Both the position numbers and the translations under genes were made by a program. Below the pieces are notes generated by a model. That model had not been told where the DNA came from. It searched no databases and saw only the letters and a program-made list of their open reading frames with translations. A DNA stretch of 64,000 nt from Polytrichum commune (taxonomy: Eukaryota > Streptophyta > Polytrichopsida > Polytrichales > Polytrichaceae), in assembly GCA_950295325.1 (NCBI GenBank), contig OX485804.1:14320001-14384000 (forward strand), in the 5' to 3' direction. Positions 21,990 to 34,020 of this stretch are shown in pieces (position 1 is the stretch's first letter; every line of letters begins with the position of its first letter).

Positions 21990-24900
21990 ATGGCTGTTAC
22001 CGTAGTGAGGAGCGTTCAGGTGGAGGGAAAGGATGGTGAGAAACCTATGTCATATTTTGAAGGTTTAAAGAATGAGGTGAGAGAAGGTGATGATGGTACC
22101 CGGGTCCTTGACGGGCAGGAAGGCAAGAGAGATGATGATGATGATGATGACCATGTTGTGATGGACACGGTTAGGGTTTCAGAAGACGGGAGTCTTGGTG
22201 CGCTTGCGGAGGAAATTAAGGAAGATATTGATGTCAGAGTAGTCCAAGACGGGGAGGTGGACGATGATGATGATGTCTTGGACATCTCTCCGAATGGCAA
22301 TACTCTGGCATCGTTGGCTTTCACGCCGCAAGAAGTGGCAGCCCGGTTCAAGAACATGTATGTGTATGATAATCTGTTCCCCGTGTTACCGGCTTCCACG
22401 CGAAAGTTTAAGCATCTCAGGAAGCTGAAGTATTTTTCAAACGAGGTTAAAGTGCTGCCTGATGAGGTGGGCGACTTGACGGAGCTGGAGCAGCTGTATC
22501 TGAAAATCTCACCTACGGGTTTAGTCGGTTTGCCCCCGCTAGGAAAGCTGAGCAGGTTGAGAGCGTTGGAATTGCATCAAGCACCTGCACCACCGTCCGC
22601 TGCCACTTTGACACGGGATATTACACAGCTTCACTCCCTTACTCGCCTCTCCGTGTGTCGCTTTTCCATCTCGTAAGTCTCCATACATCCTGGATCACTT
22701 GACCTAAAGCCTAGTGGAGTATACGGTCATCTATGAATAAATTTATTTATCAACGTGTCTATCCACATTGATGCCAGATCAATGTGATATTATGTATTCT
22801 TCGCGAATCATCATATTAAAACCTTGGGTCAGAGTATGACATGAGGGCTGCAGCTGAATATTCACGAGTTAAATTCATACAGGTACATGTGCGGTGTTAC
22901 TCAAATGTATTTTGCTCCACAGTAGAGTGGGTACTTATAGGAAATTTAATTTGACGTGCAGGTGGGTGCCTGCTGAGATAGGGTCACTCAAAAATCTGGA
23001 GGAGTTGGATTTGTCATTTAATAAGCTCAGAGCTTTGCCGAAGGAAATCGTTGGGCTTAAGGCTCTCAAGACTTTAAAAGTTGCCAGCAATAAGCTTGTG
23101 GAGCTGCCCCCACAGCTGTCAACTTTACCCAACTTGAGCGAGATTGATGTTTCTCACAATCGCCTCACTTCACTTCAGTCTCTTGGACTCGTATCTATGA
23201 CCTCATTAAGAACCCTGAATGCCCAGGTACCCTTACTTCTCTGTACATTTTCCCTTGTCACATGAAGGCAGGAAAGAGTTTGTGAGCTCCAAAGAATTCT
23301 CATTCTTTCTTGAAAAATTCTTTACTCAATTGAGTCTAGAACAAATCCTTGCACTCACACGTATTGATGACTGATATTGACCAGGTTTGCTTGCTGATAT
23401 CTGTTTTGGATGTACTTTTCCTGTTAGATTCATGAGTTTGCTTGTGATATATTAGGGAGGTTTGAACGATTTTCTGTGCTTCCTGGATGCATGTACGCCT
23501 CAAAATTGCGTAATTTAATACTCCTCACAGAATATCGTAGAATGGCAGGGGACTGAATCCTTGGTTTTAGAAATCACACAATACTGCACTGATGTTATAA
23601 GCAGTGGTCTTGGTTTCTAATTTACATTCCTTGCACTTTGTGTATCCAGTTCAACAAGTTGCATAGCACAGGCCAAATTCCAGAGTGGGTATGCTGCATG
23701 TTAGAAGGGAACGAGAAACTGGAGGCAACATGTCAGGTTGTACAAGAAGAAAGTATTGCTTACAGTGATGAGTATTTGTTGGACTGTGAGGTCTTGCCAT
23801 CTTCAGGCAACTCTATTGTCATTGAAGGTTGGTTATAACCCTCTTACCTTTTGTGCTTTGATTGTTATGGACAATTCTAGAGCAGATGCTGAGTGCTGCC
23901 ATTAAAGTTACAAGGTGCCTCCAAACATAGACTACTATGAGAATTCTGAAGTTAACGATGTTTGTTAATCTATGGTTTATTGGCTCTGTCTGTAGGATAG
24001 AGACTATGCATCAACTTCTTTGTTTCAAGAGCAAATTTCCTAACCACTTTGTGTTCACACTTGGACGTTTCTTGTTCTTGTTGTTTTTGGTCCACTTTAT
24101 GTAATGTGGATGTTAACTATAGTTTTTACATATATATACAAGTGCTCCCTAAACTGCATTGAAAGAAATCTAGTTAACTATAGTTATTTCGGCAGTTCTT
24201 GATTATTTATTTTAAAATTTTCGGGTGATAAATGAGTAGCTTCAATCCTTGACCTGTATTTGAGAAGAAGGTGCACAAAATCCAAGAAAGGTTTAGTATA
24301 GTGAATAGCCATGGATTGGCATGAGCAAAGTAATTAGCTACAATTGTAGTCTTTCATAGCAAAGGACAGAGCCTCATGGTTCTACCGTTTTCTTGTTTAT
24401 ATGGTTGTTACTTTGACTTGATTAGATTAGTATGCTCTGATTTCTCACACTAGTCAAGTTTGTACATGAACCTGCTGCAAAATGTGAAGAGCATTTGTAT
24501 TTTTGGATGTATTTATAAACTCATGTATGGTTCTGTGATTTTCTATTCTCTGCAGCTGATGTTGTCCAACCAGAGCCTTTGTGTTCATCTGGGAAAGGGA
24601 ATTTGTCAGCTCTGAAAGGGGGTGCAACATTGAAGTCTAGGCGGGGCTGGAGGAAACAGGACAACCAACAATACAAAGCCCGGCAAGACCGGCTGAATAG
24701 CAGCCGGAAGCACCGGCCTGATGATCACAGTGCAAATGGCTGTGAGGTCGACTTTGTGGAAAGCAATGTTGAGGAGAGTAGTTCTAATAGGAAGGAACTT
24801 CAAGCAAAGGAGGTAAAAATTTGCAATTTCAATGAGTTTTCTTATATCTTATTTTATCTACTGTGATATGAATATGTAAATTTTGATCTCTTTGTGCGTG

Positions 24901-27900
24901 ATTTGCAGGTCAAGGGGGTTCCTTGTTTAAGTTCCAGTGGCGATGAGAGTGTAATGGACTTGCAGCAGCCGGGTTTGCTGGATGAATGTAAAGTAGATGA
25001 ACTGGAGAAGGATGAGTATGGGGGCAAAAACTACAAATGTGTTCCACTCGAGCAGGATTTGACATCAAGGAAACAGACTGATCAAGGTAGTAGCTATGGT
25101 GAGTCGGAAGAAGAGAATGAGAAACTGATAGTGAGGACTATTGTAGATGCAGGTAACCTGGAAGGTAGGAGGAAATCAGGATATCATAGAGAAGTGGAAA
25201 AGAGAAATTTGAATGAGAAGAACAAGTGCAGAAAGGCCATAAGTGGGGATAGATCTATACATGCAGTAGAAGAGGATTCTCTTGTAGAGTGTGAAGGAGG
25301 AGGTGCAAAGGTCATAGAGGCTGGGTCTGCAGCAAAGAGTTTTGAGGTCAAAGAAGAGGTAGGCTTGAGGCGCCATGGCAGTGCTACAGACAGGAATCCG
25401 AAGCCAAGTAAGCGACGGCGTTCTGCACAAGATTTTTCAGAAATTTCATACAAATATTATAGTGAATCTTTTTGTGGTATCCATGAACGCTTGCCCGACG
25501 GTTTTTATGATGGGGGTCGGGACCGGCCCTTTTGCTCCTTAGAGGTTCTTGAAAAGGAGCAACCTTCCCTCAATTCAAGGGAGGTCATCCTGGTTGACAG
25601 GTGGGTTCAACCTTTGGAATGCAAAGATGGAGGATAGGAGTTGGGGAAGGGTGAAGGCATTGACTTATGACATTATGATGGGAGCTTTTCCAGCTATAGG
25701 TGGTATTGTTGCTGGACTTTAGACTCTTACGTCTACAGTGCACATGGTATCAGGAGGTTTTGAGATGTTTTATCTTCAAACTAGCACCTTTCTAGAATCA
25801 GCTTATATGAGGTTGTCTGTTGGTGGTGGTACTGCATATTGCAGTAGCTGGTGTTGTGTATTTTTCACATGAACTCACGAATTTTAAGATTTTTGTGCTA
25901 TGGATATATGGGATTGCAGAGAGAGGGATGAGGATCTGGACGAAATCACGCTATCAGCGCAGCAGCTCCTAGGAAGATTAGGAACTTTGGTCCACAAAAC
26001 TGTTGAGGAGCAAGAGCAGTGTGTTGCATTAACTGACATCCACCAGAGGATCACAATACTGGCGTTATTTGTGTCTGACTGCTTTGGTGGAAGTGACAAA
26101 ACCCAGAGTGTCACAAACATGCGCCGAGCTGCACTTGGAGGAACTGCAGGAGCACCTTTTGTCTGCTCTTGTAGCTCAAATTTGAACTCGTCAAGTGCCA
26201 ATCCTTTTGCAGAGAGTAGCATAGGCTCATTTCCTGGGAACGCCCTTCCAAGTGTTCATGGACTATGTGAAGATACAGTACGGCATTTGAAGGCCCAGAG
26301 AGGATCAAACGTGCTTCCAATTGGGTCTCTACGCTTTGGTGTGTGTAGGCATCGAGCAATATTGCTGAAGGTATCAAATAAGTTGCATGTCTGTTACCTC
26401 CTTGAAATGGTTTTTGGAGAGTTTTCTCTGCTGCAGCATTTGCATTTCTTCATTCATTCATATTGGAGACAAAAATTCATAATCATTCATTTACCCCATG
26501 CAAAACATATCAATTGGGTGATAGATAGACACTAAGGTAGACTACAGCATGTTTTGTAAAATATTGTTACAAGATAAGGCTGCCCAAATGACAAGGCTCT
26601 TCCTAGTGTATAAGGGAAATTGTTTTTGAAATATCCAACGCATCCTCTGGGTCTTTGTCACTAACTAGAAGATTAATGGGCAAGCCTTCAATATGTTCAG
26701 ATCTTGGGTAGAGAGAGAGTGTGCATAAGGAGGACCATAGCCATGAAATTTTATGACTTTTATTGCTAGGTTGCATGTTCTACAGTGGTGCTCTATGTTT
26801 TGGTTCTATGCTTGGGTACGATTTTGAATTTTACCAAGTAACTCAAGCAACCTTTTTGAGTTACTTGAGTTACTTGGTAATTTACTTGTAAAGATTATAG
26901 TTTGGTGGAATCTGGTCTAGGGGGAGTTTTCATGTTGGGAGGCGAAGATGGCCATTTGTGACTGAACAAAGTGGAACCTGATCGAATGTGCAAAGTGGCA
27001 TCCAAGTTATTTGGTTTAGAGTTGCCTAAGTCCACCAGAGGAAATTAGCCATCAAAGCCCAAGAATGCATATGTATGATGGTTAATATTGTTGAAAATTC
27101 AAATCACTTGTTGTATGTAACCAACAGTCATATGTTGTGTCACCTTACCTCAGGTCTCATATATTGTTGGTAATATTTCTATTAACTTCTTGAACCACAA
27201 TATTTAATGTCTTCTAGCTTGGTTGGACAGAAGTGATTGACTTTGTTAAGATGGGGGCAGTACTTGTGTGACAGGGCAGATCCCATAATTCCGTGTGAGC
27301 TGTTGCGGGGCTACTTGGACTACATGCCACATGCTTGGAATGTAGTTCATGTGGAGAACAAGAGCAGCATTGTTCGCTTGTTGGTTGATGGATGCCGTCC
27401 CCTAGATATACGCCAGGAGAGTGATCCTGAGTACTTTTGCAGGTATAATCTCTCCCATATATTTTGTCTATCATTACATAACTCTCAAAATAATCTGAAT
27501 ATCAGCTGGAGTATGGTACACATGTCTTGGAGCCTCGGAGGACCAGGTGTTGCATGCTTTGAATATCCACATTGTCATCTCTTATGTATAGGTGAGCACT
27601 GTAGGTTATGTGAGGATATTATTTATAAATGCTGAAAGGTTGAATTTCATTTTCCTATGCGTACAGTGATGTACATCTTTTCTCTATGGATTCAGGTATA
27701 TTCCCCTCAAGCGGTTTAAAGTGCCCTTCATTGTGAATGGAGATCAGGGAAAATTGTGCCGTGATATGCCATCTCCTGTATTGTATGAGAAGATTGGCCA
27801 AGGAGCTTCTGGTGCCACTGTTCACCGCTGCAAATTTGGAGCATTTACTGCAGCAGCCAAGGTCTTGCCTTCTCTTAGGTTTTGGATCATTTGATAAAAC

Positions 27901-30882
27901 TACTTGCTCTTCTAGGGTCAGACTCTAGATGAAGGGTCCACTCTTGACTTCACCAGAAGTTAGCAGTTTGTGTTCACAAAATTCATGATTTATGTTTGAT
28001 GTGTTTGGAGTTAAATAATGAACTTGAAGAAATTTTAAACCACTTTTAGATGAATTGCTTGGGACCCTGGTACCATTGTAGTTTCTGGAATTTCAGCAAC
28101 ATGAAAACTTCTATTAGAGTTGCTTTGGAAGTGGCCTCTCACCAACTTCTCCTCCACTTAAATAAGGAGCTTGTATATGTGTACTGTCCTTTTTCTGGCA
28201 CTTACAAAGTCTACTTTGACTACTGAACAGGTAAGACAACTGGAAGGAGGCACTGAGGGCTTATCTGGAAAGGGGCCAGAAAGCAGCTGCCTAAGTGAAC
28301 TTCGCATCCTTTGCAGCCTTGGTGAACATCCTTGTATCGTTTCTTTCTATGGTCACCAGTTCCTCTCAAAACCAGACTCAAGGTCTCAGCTGGTCATCTA
28401 CATGGAGTATATCCAAGGGGGTTCATTAGAGGTACCATTCATGGCCTACTTCAACGTGTGATGTGGGACTTCCCTTATATACATAATATCTGCCTGCAAT
28501 TATATTGGTGCTATCAGATGCAGTTTGTGGCAGTGGTGGATTATGGTATTTAGATCATTTTCGTACTGGGGAAGTTTTTTGGTCTTCTTTTACCTCAAAC
28601 CTACAGTCCAGGTTTGGTTTAGTCTAATGCATGAAAGGGTTGTCAATCTCAAACCTCTACTCCAAGAACTTGACTTATTTGTTGTCCTTTTTTTGAAAGT
28701 ATCCCTTCTATAATTCAACATTGAGGGCAGGTTGTCTATGATTCTGTAAAATCTATATGTTTCTACAAAATACCTTATTTGTACAAAAAATAGGAACATG
28801 TTTTGTGATGATTGTCATTTCATGTAGGCAGAACTAACACTCGTTCTAGTATTAGTCTTTATGGATTTACTACTAAACTTAGACAGCACTTTGTTCGAGT
28901 CTTCCTGTTGCCTCTGAAGATGTAGCAGAAATTCTAGACTGTGACCCACTGTCGGGAACTGATGACTTGAGTGGTGATGGCGATGTTGTGGAAAGTGGCT
29001 TCTTCCATGGAGGTTGTTGTGGATGGCCCTCTGGAGAAGTTCCTTTCCTATAGACATTCTGTTTGTTCCTACCTTGCTTGAATGCCTCATTATTCCCTTA
29101 TTGTTCCTTCCTGCTTGAAGATTTAATATACAGTTTCTTGCCCCTTCCTTCCTTGAAGGCGTCCAGTCTATCTCTATCAATAGAGTTTCTCTCATAAAAA
29201 AATTCAACAGTTTTTGTTTTTTGTTGAACAGTTGATTGATTCCGTGACTCCACAGTCTCCACAGTAATTATTTCCAATATTTCTTTGCCTGGTTACCTCC
29301 ACCTGTAAGCGTTGTTTTACAATATATTTTATGTTGGTGGAAATTGCCTATTCTAACAACTTCCAAACGTGTGCAGGGTGTTCTTCAAAAACTAGCCCAG
29401 AAAGGACAAACGCACATGTCTCCAAAGCTAGCCTGTCAAGTTGCAAGGAATGTGGCTTGTGGTTTGGGTCTCCTACATTCAAAGGGAATTGTCCACAGAG
29501 ATGTGAAGAGTAGCAATGTGCTCATTGATCTAGATTCTACAGAGGGCCCTGATGGTGGACCTCTTGTGAAATTGTGTGACTTTGATAGTGCTGTCCCTTT
29601 GAGTTCATCATCTGCTCATACATGCTACTTGGCTCACCGCGGGGTTCCACCTGTTGATGTTTGTGTTGGGACACCTCGATGGATAGCCCCTGAGGTCCTG
29701 CGGGCCATGTATGGCCGCCATTCTTACGGTCTTGTAAGTTTCCCCATATGCACTCTGAGATGCCATTCTTACGGTTGTTATGCAAAGTAGGTTCTCTGGC
29801 TGCACAGATATTAATAGCCAGAAAAATATCTCATGCAATGGAGAAGCATCAGCAGTAAGACCACAGTTGAATAATATAGATTAGCCTCCTGCATGAAAAT
29901 TGTCTTTCAAATACTGAGGTTTGTTCTTGTCATGTTATTGTTTCACAGGAAGCAGATGTTTGGTCTTTGGGTTGCTTCTTGGCCGAATTGCTCACTCTCA
30001 AGATTCCTTACATGGGGCTCTCAGAGGCAGAGGTTCACTCCCGTATCCAGGTAATTCCTCATACGTGAAGTCTCAAAACTTGGACTGTTGTGTGCTTTTT
30101 GTGATCCAACAACTACTGTCCTTCGTTATTATTGTCTGTTAGCAGTCTGTATTATTCCTAGCAACCTGAATGGACAGGATCTGCATACCCGGACCATTTG
30201 TATATTCAGTCTATGTCAAGGACAATACATTTTATGAGTCTGTCTTGTTTTGCAAGTTTCTCTTCAGTGTCCTAAACCCTTGTCACTGGGATGGTATCCT
30301 GGGCCCACAAACCGGTACTCAATGTTTGTTGAATACTATTAGGTTGTCCTTTCCAGAAACTCAAGTGTCAGGTTTAACAGTTTCAAGAAAACATATGTTG
30401 TGGCTAAGAGCAAACTTTTGTTGGTGCAGATGGGTCAACGTCCACCGTTAACGGCTGAGTTAGAGAATCTCATCTCTCAACCTTATGCAGAGAAACAATG
30501 TGGACATGATGAGACAGAAATTTTAAGAGTGTTGGTTCGACTCTTCTATTCATGTACAGAAGCAAGTCCATCACAACGCCCAACTGTGAGGAGGGTTTTT
30601 TCAATTCTATCAGAAATTTCAGGTCCTGCCCCTGCACCTGTAGATGCACCGTTTGTGGAGAAGGATCCTGATGAGACAGTGAAACTGCAGGTCACTGGAC
30701 CAAACATCTTGAGATCGCTTGCCTCACAGAATCTTGAGGAGGCTTTATCCTTGGAGTCGGACCTACAATGCAGTTGTGGGGAAAAGAAATGCTCAAAATG
30801 TGAAGGTCCTAGTGCGACCATAGCAAACAAGCATGATCCAGATAGTAGTCTAAATATGTCACAAACCCAAGAAGCTACTTAG
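21990..30882 (+). CDS. LRR – EDR1/CTR1-like – protein kinase, 12 coding exons (1328 aa)
   Basis: Exons: 21990–22672, 22962–23226, 23650–23827, 24556–24812, 24909–25600, 25920–26370, 27261–27442, 27696–27861, 28231–28431, 29377–29733, 29949–30050, 30430–30882. All introns are GT–AG. Phases match and the total of 3987 nt is divisible by three, which supports the model. Domains in order: an Asp-rich N-terminus; LRRs at about residues 120–345 (LEELDLSFNKLRALPKEI); a charged linker; an EDR1/CTR1-like region at about 690–905 (LRFGVCRHRAILLK, YLCDRADPIIPCELLRGYLD); and a kinase at about 930–1190. Kinase landmarks: glycine loop G937/G939/G942, Lys958, HRD at 1065–1067, DFD (not DFG) at 1093–1095, then WIAPEV and DVWSLGC. 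From memory the whole layout matches Arabidopsis At1g04210, a MAPKKK/Raf-like kinase of uncertain role. Substrate unknown; probably cytosolic, with no signal peptide or membrane segment seen. Confidence 0.93.
23985..24500. repeat. Dispersed repeat within kinase intron 3 (inverted relative to 57.3–58.8 kb)
   Basis: 24005–24115 (AGAGCAAATTTCCTAACCAC region) is the reverse complement of 58609–58715. 24290–24430 (ATGGATTGGCATGAGCAAAG and the following 100 bp) is the reverse complement of about 57390–57510. The intron is 728 bp, and much of it appears to be this repeat. Confidence 0.78.
26831..26880. repeat. Short hairpin in kinase intron 6
   Basis: TACCAAGTAACTCAAG is followed about 10 bp later by its inverse, CTTGAGTTACTTGGTA. 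This could be a tiny foldback insertion or a chance palindrome in AT-rich intron DNA. Confidence 0.6.
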
Positions 30883-31662
30883 TTGAGGAATCAGACAGGT
30901 TGATCTAGAGCGCTTTTGCCACCTTACTCTACAGGAAGTGAGTCGGTATGTAGAATTTCAGCAAGCAACTAATAGAGGATGCCATCCTACAGCTAATGCA
31001 GTAGCACAATGACCCATTCTATGAACTTGAACACAATTGTATTTTCAGAGGGTTACTGGATGAGTTCATATTCAGAACTCAAGAGAGTTCCAATCTCAAT
31101 TTAGCATCCACATCCATGCAAGTTAATGCAGTTGTTCAGTGAGCTTGCCTCAAAAGGGCAAGCTTGAGGTGAAGAGGTTGCGATTGTTGAAACCGAGACC
31201 TTCTCAACACTCTTGCTGTGTTTTGAGATCAGAAGCTGTGGCTGGTTCATTATATCATGAAGAGGGTTGATGACTATGTGATTGAATAAATTGACTCATT
31301 TGATTTCCCATGATTATTTATAAGGAAGTATAGTAAGAACATGTCTTTGTCCTCAACTACATGTGCCTTGAGGAGTTGCTTCTGTTCAGATTTGCACCAC
31401 CCACATGCACTGCACAACAGAGCTGTAGCAGGCATTTGAGATGGAGCTAAAACCGTCAATTCAAGTGTGGAGTATATACACCATGAATAGATCAACAATG
31501 TTCAAAATGTTATTCGTTAGCAATTCACACGGGATTCCAACACACACAGTATGTCTTATTTGAATTCTGTATGCAAAACTTATTAAGGTTCAAAGGTTTT
31601 ATTGGTAGATGACCCTAGTCCGGCACGGGAGCTTGATGTGGAAGTGGTAATAATCCATATGC
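30883..31662 (+). other. 3' flank of the kinase gene, probable 3' UTR then spacer
   Basis: No ORF of note. The 3' UTR presumably lies in the first few hundred bases; no single polyadenylation signal stands out. Confidence 0.4.
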
Positions 31663-32153
31663 ACTAAGGGTGAGGGCTGCTTCACACTATGGCTGTCCAA
31701 GTCGAGAGGCGGTGGGATTGAGTGGCCAAACTTTGTTGAGAGTCCAACGAAATGGGCCCAATAAAATATAGGAAGTGGAGCCTTTGGTTGGGCATATTGT
31801 GAAGCCTCCAAAGGCCAAGCCCAAAGCCCAAACCCAAAGGAGCATCCCACTTTATTCTTTGCTCAAAATAACCCCTTTAATCTAACGACCAAGATCTTGT
31901 CAGTGATTGAATTTTTGATGAAAAAAAACCAGCGGCCTCTCGACCATAGTTTGGGTTTCCATTTCCGTCCAACCCAAACTTCCTTCGAGAGTCCTTCGCC
32001 TTCTTCAAAAAGTAATCATTTTAAATTATGATAGCCTTTGGAGTTTGGCCATAGTGTGAAGGGTCGAGAGGCCGAACTCTTGGTTTCTTGCAATTTGATT
32101 GGTGGAAATCGACAGCCTCTCGACCTTCGGCCATAGTGTGAAGTGCCCCTTAG
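31663..32153. mobile_element. hAT-like MITE family, copy B, about 490 bp
   Basis: The left end is CTAAGGGTGAGGGCTGCTTC followed by ACACTATGG. The right end is CCATAGTGTGAAGTGCCCCT followed by TAG, the inverse of the left. The first 240 bp are the reverse complement of copy A at 16790–17066. CTCTCGACC and CATAGTGTGAAG recur internally near 31935, 32050 and 32115. No transposase. Confidence 0.8.
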
Positions 32154-32243
32154 TTTCCATGTAGGCCACTCACCCACCGGATTCTAGTGGAAATGTAGAT
32201 TCCACTCGGTGGAATCTAGTGGGCGAGCGGCCTACATGGAAAC
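32153..32243. mobile_element. 91-bp near-perfect foldback element
   Basis: GTTTCCATGTAGGCC at the left end pairs with GGCCTACATGGAAAC at the right. The inner arms (ATTCTAGTGGAA / TTCCACTCGGTGGAATCTAG) also pair, leaving a tiny loop near 32194–32200. It abuts the right end of the preceding MITE, so it may be nested at that terminus. Confidence 0.85.
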
Positions 32244-32249
32244 TCACCC

Positions 32250-32745
32250 TTAATATGCAAGATTTTAAGATGTTGATTTTAGCACCCATGTACCCTAAAT
32301 ATATGCAATTCCTCAAAAACTTCACATCAAGTTAATAAACCTTTTTAGATCACAGCCAAAGTATTATGTACATTACTCTTGAGGTCGGACTCACCCTACT
32401 TGTACAAAAAAGAACATAAAATCCTCATATTATATACTCAACTCCCGAGTGATTGGTTTAAAACGGAAGTTATACTATGGAATACAATATGCATAGCAGC
32501 CTGGAGTTGGTTGTTGCTACCATCGCCGCCGCAGCCTGGCGGTCACAGCCGCGCAGTTGCAGCTCGGCGGTCGCTGCGACGCTCACTACAGCTTGGCGTC
32601 TGCGAACCCTAAATCGGCCCGCCCTCGTTGACGGGCGGCTACCATGGTAACCAGTTGCCAAGCATCGCCCGGGCAACCAAACCTGCCCGAGGAAAATGCA
32701 AGGGTTATGACGTCCCCTCCCCAAAGAGACGGGGATACATAGAAA
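32250..32745. other. Spacer with a small GC-rich patch
   Basis: 32490–32690 is GC-rich (CGCCGCCGC, CCCGGGC) amid AT-rich DNA. The minus-strand ORF at 32470–32724 is Arg/Ala-rich with no recognised domain. It may be a fragment of an LTR leader; not resolved. Confidence 0.4.
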
Positions 32746-32990
32746 ATCGCATCACACATAGCAACTCATGATGTGAGTGCCATTTCAAATCACATCACAC
32801 ACAAAAACTCATGATGTGTGCCATTTTACATTGCATCACACACACAAACTCATTGAGCAAATCAACCTCAAGGGCCAAATATGTGATAACTCATGATGTG
32901 AGTGCCATTTCACATCGCATCACACACAAATACTCATGATGTGAGTGCCATTTTACATCGCATCACACACATAAACTCAATGACTCACAT
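32746..32990. repeat. Short tandem repeat, about five units of ~45–50 bp
   Basis: Units are built from CATCACACACA, AACTCATGATGTG and AGTGCCATTT. One unit is interrupted by about 50 bp of unrelated sequence at 32850–32895. Confidence 0.85.
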
Positions 32991-34020
32991 AACCACATCA
33001 ATTGGCAATTGGCCCAAAGCTTAATCATCGCCATTTAAGTAATCATTTAGCACCCATCTTAGATGAGAAACAAAGATGCGACATTCACGAACTCAAAAGT
33101 ATTATTATCCTCCACCAGCTACAATTGAAGGCAGTTTGATGATTGTGTAGCTGCATAATCAAGATATCAGGTGGTCGTCAATGATTATGTGCTCAAATGT
33201 CACTCCTAGTCCTACACTGGTCAACTTGTTGATAGTTTCTAATTGAATTTAGTCCTAACCCTCAACCACCTTTGCCCATCATTGAGGAAGTTTTAGTAAG
33301 ATAAAGTCTGCAAACCTTAGAGTGCTATCATTTACAAAGTTAAGTCTTGTTGATTTCAGATGGGGCAATCACCCAAGCATTTGGACAGTGGAAGGCATTA
33401 GGAGCTTTCAGAAGAAGGTTGTGAGAATGTTGTAAGTATCTTCTTGGTCTTACCTTAACTATTTTCTCCCATTACTTTTGTCAATGGTTGGTTATAAGGG
33501 AGGATGAACATGTATCAATGAACTACTACTTTGTGATTGTTGTTGCTTGTTGTGCAGAATGATGGTAGATTAGATTCATTGAGCTTCTTGGAACTGCTAG
33601 TTTCATTGTCTCAGCTCATGGGGGGATTTTATTTGACAATGTGGTGGTAATGACGCGACTCTAATGGAGGGTTTCGATACACTGGGGGGTTTAAATCAAC
33701 ATAATTGTGGGTCCTCATACATGATTAAATAGAACTAATCGACGGTTTTGGTACACATGGGGAGCAACTTGGACTATTAGTTTAAGAACAACTTCATTCC
33801 CATCTCCTAGGCTAGTAATATTTTCTCCTATTGTAGATACATGTTCCTGTATCGTAGTTTCATGTCGTGAGCCCGCTTCATTTCCATCAACACCGCTTGT
33901 TTGTTCTTGTACCCAAAGAGAGACAACCTCACATCTTTATTTGGAGGGGATTGATATTTTCTCTTCACCTGCCTCAGATTTTCCAGTTGCAATTTGTGTT
34001 GTACAAGTAAAAAATGGCAT
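32991..34020. other. Intergenic; small fragment shared with the 7.9 kb element
   Basis: 33700–33755 (GGGTCCTCATACATGATTAA, then AATCGACGGTTTTGG) resembles 8070–8122 inside the 7880–8380 inverted-repeat element. Otherwise nothing is recognised. Confidence 0.45.
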
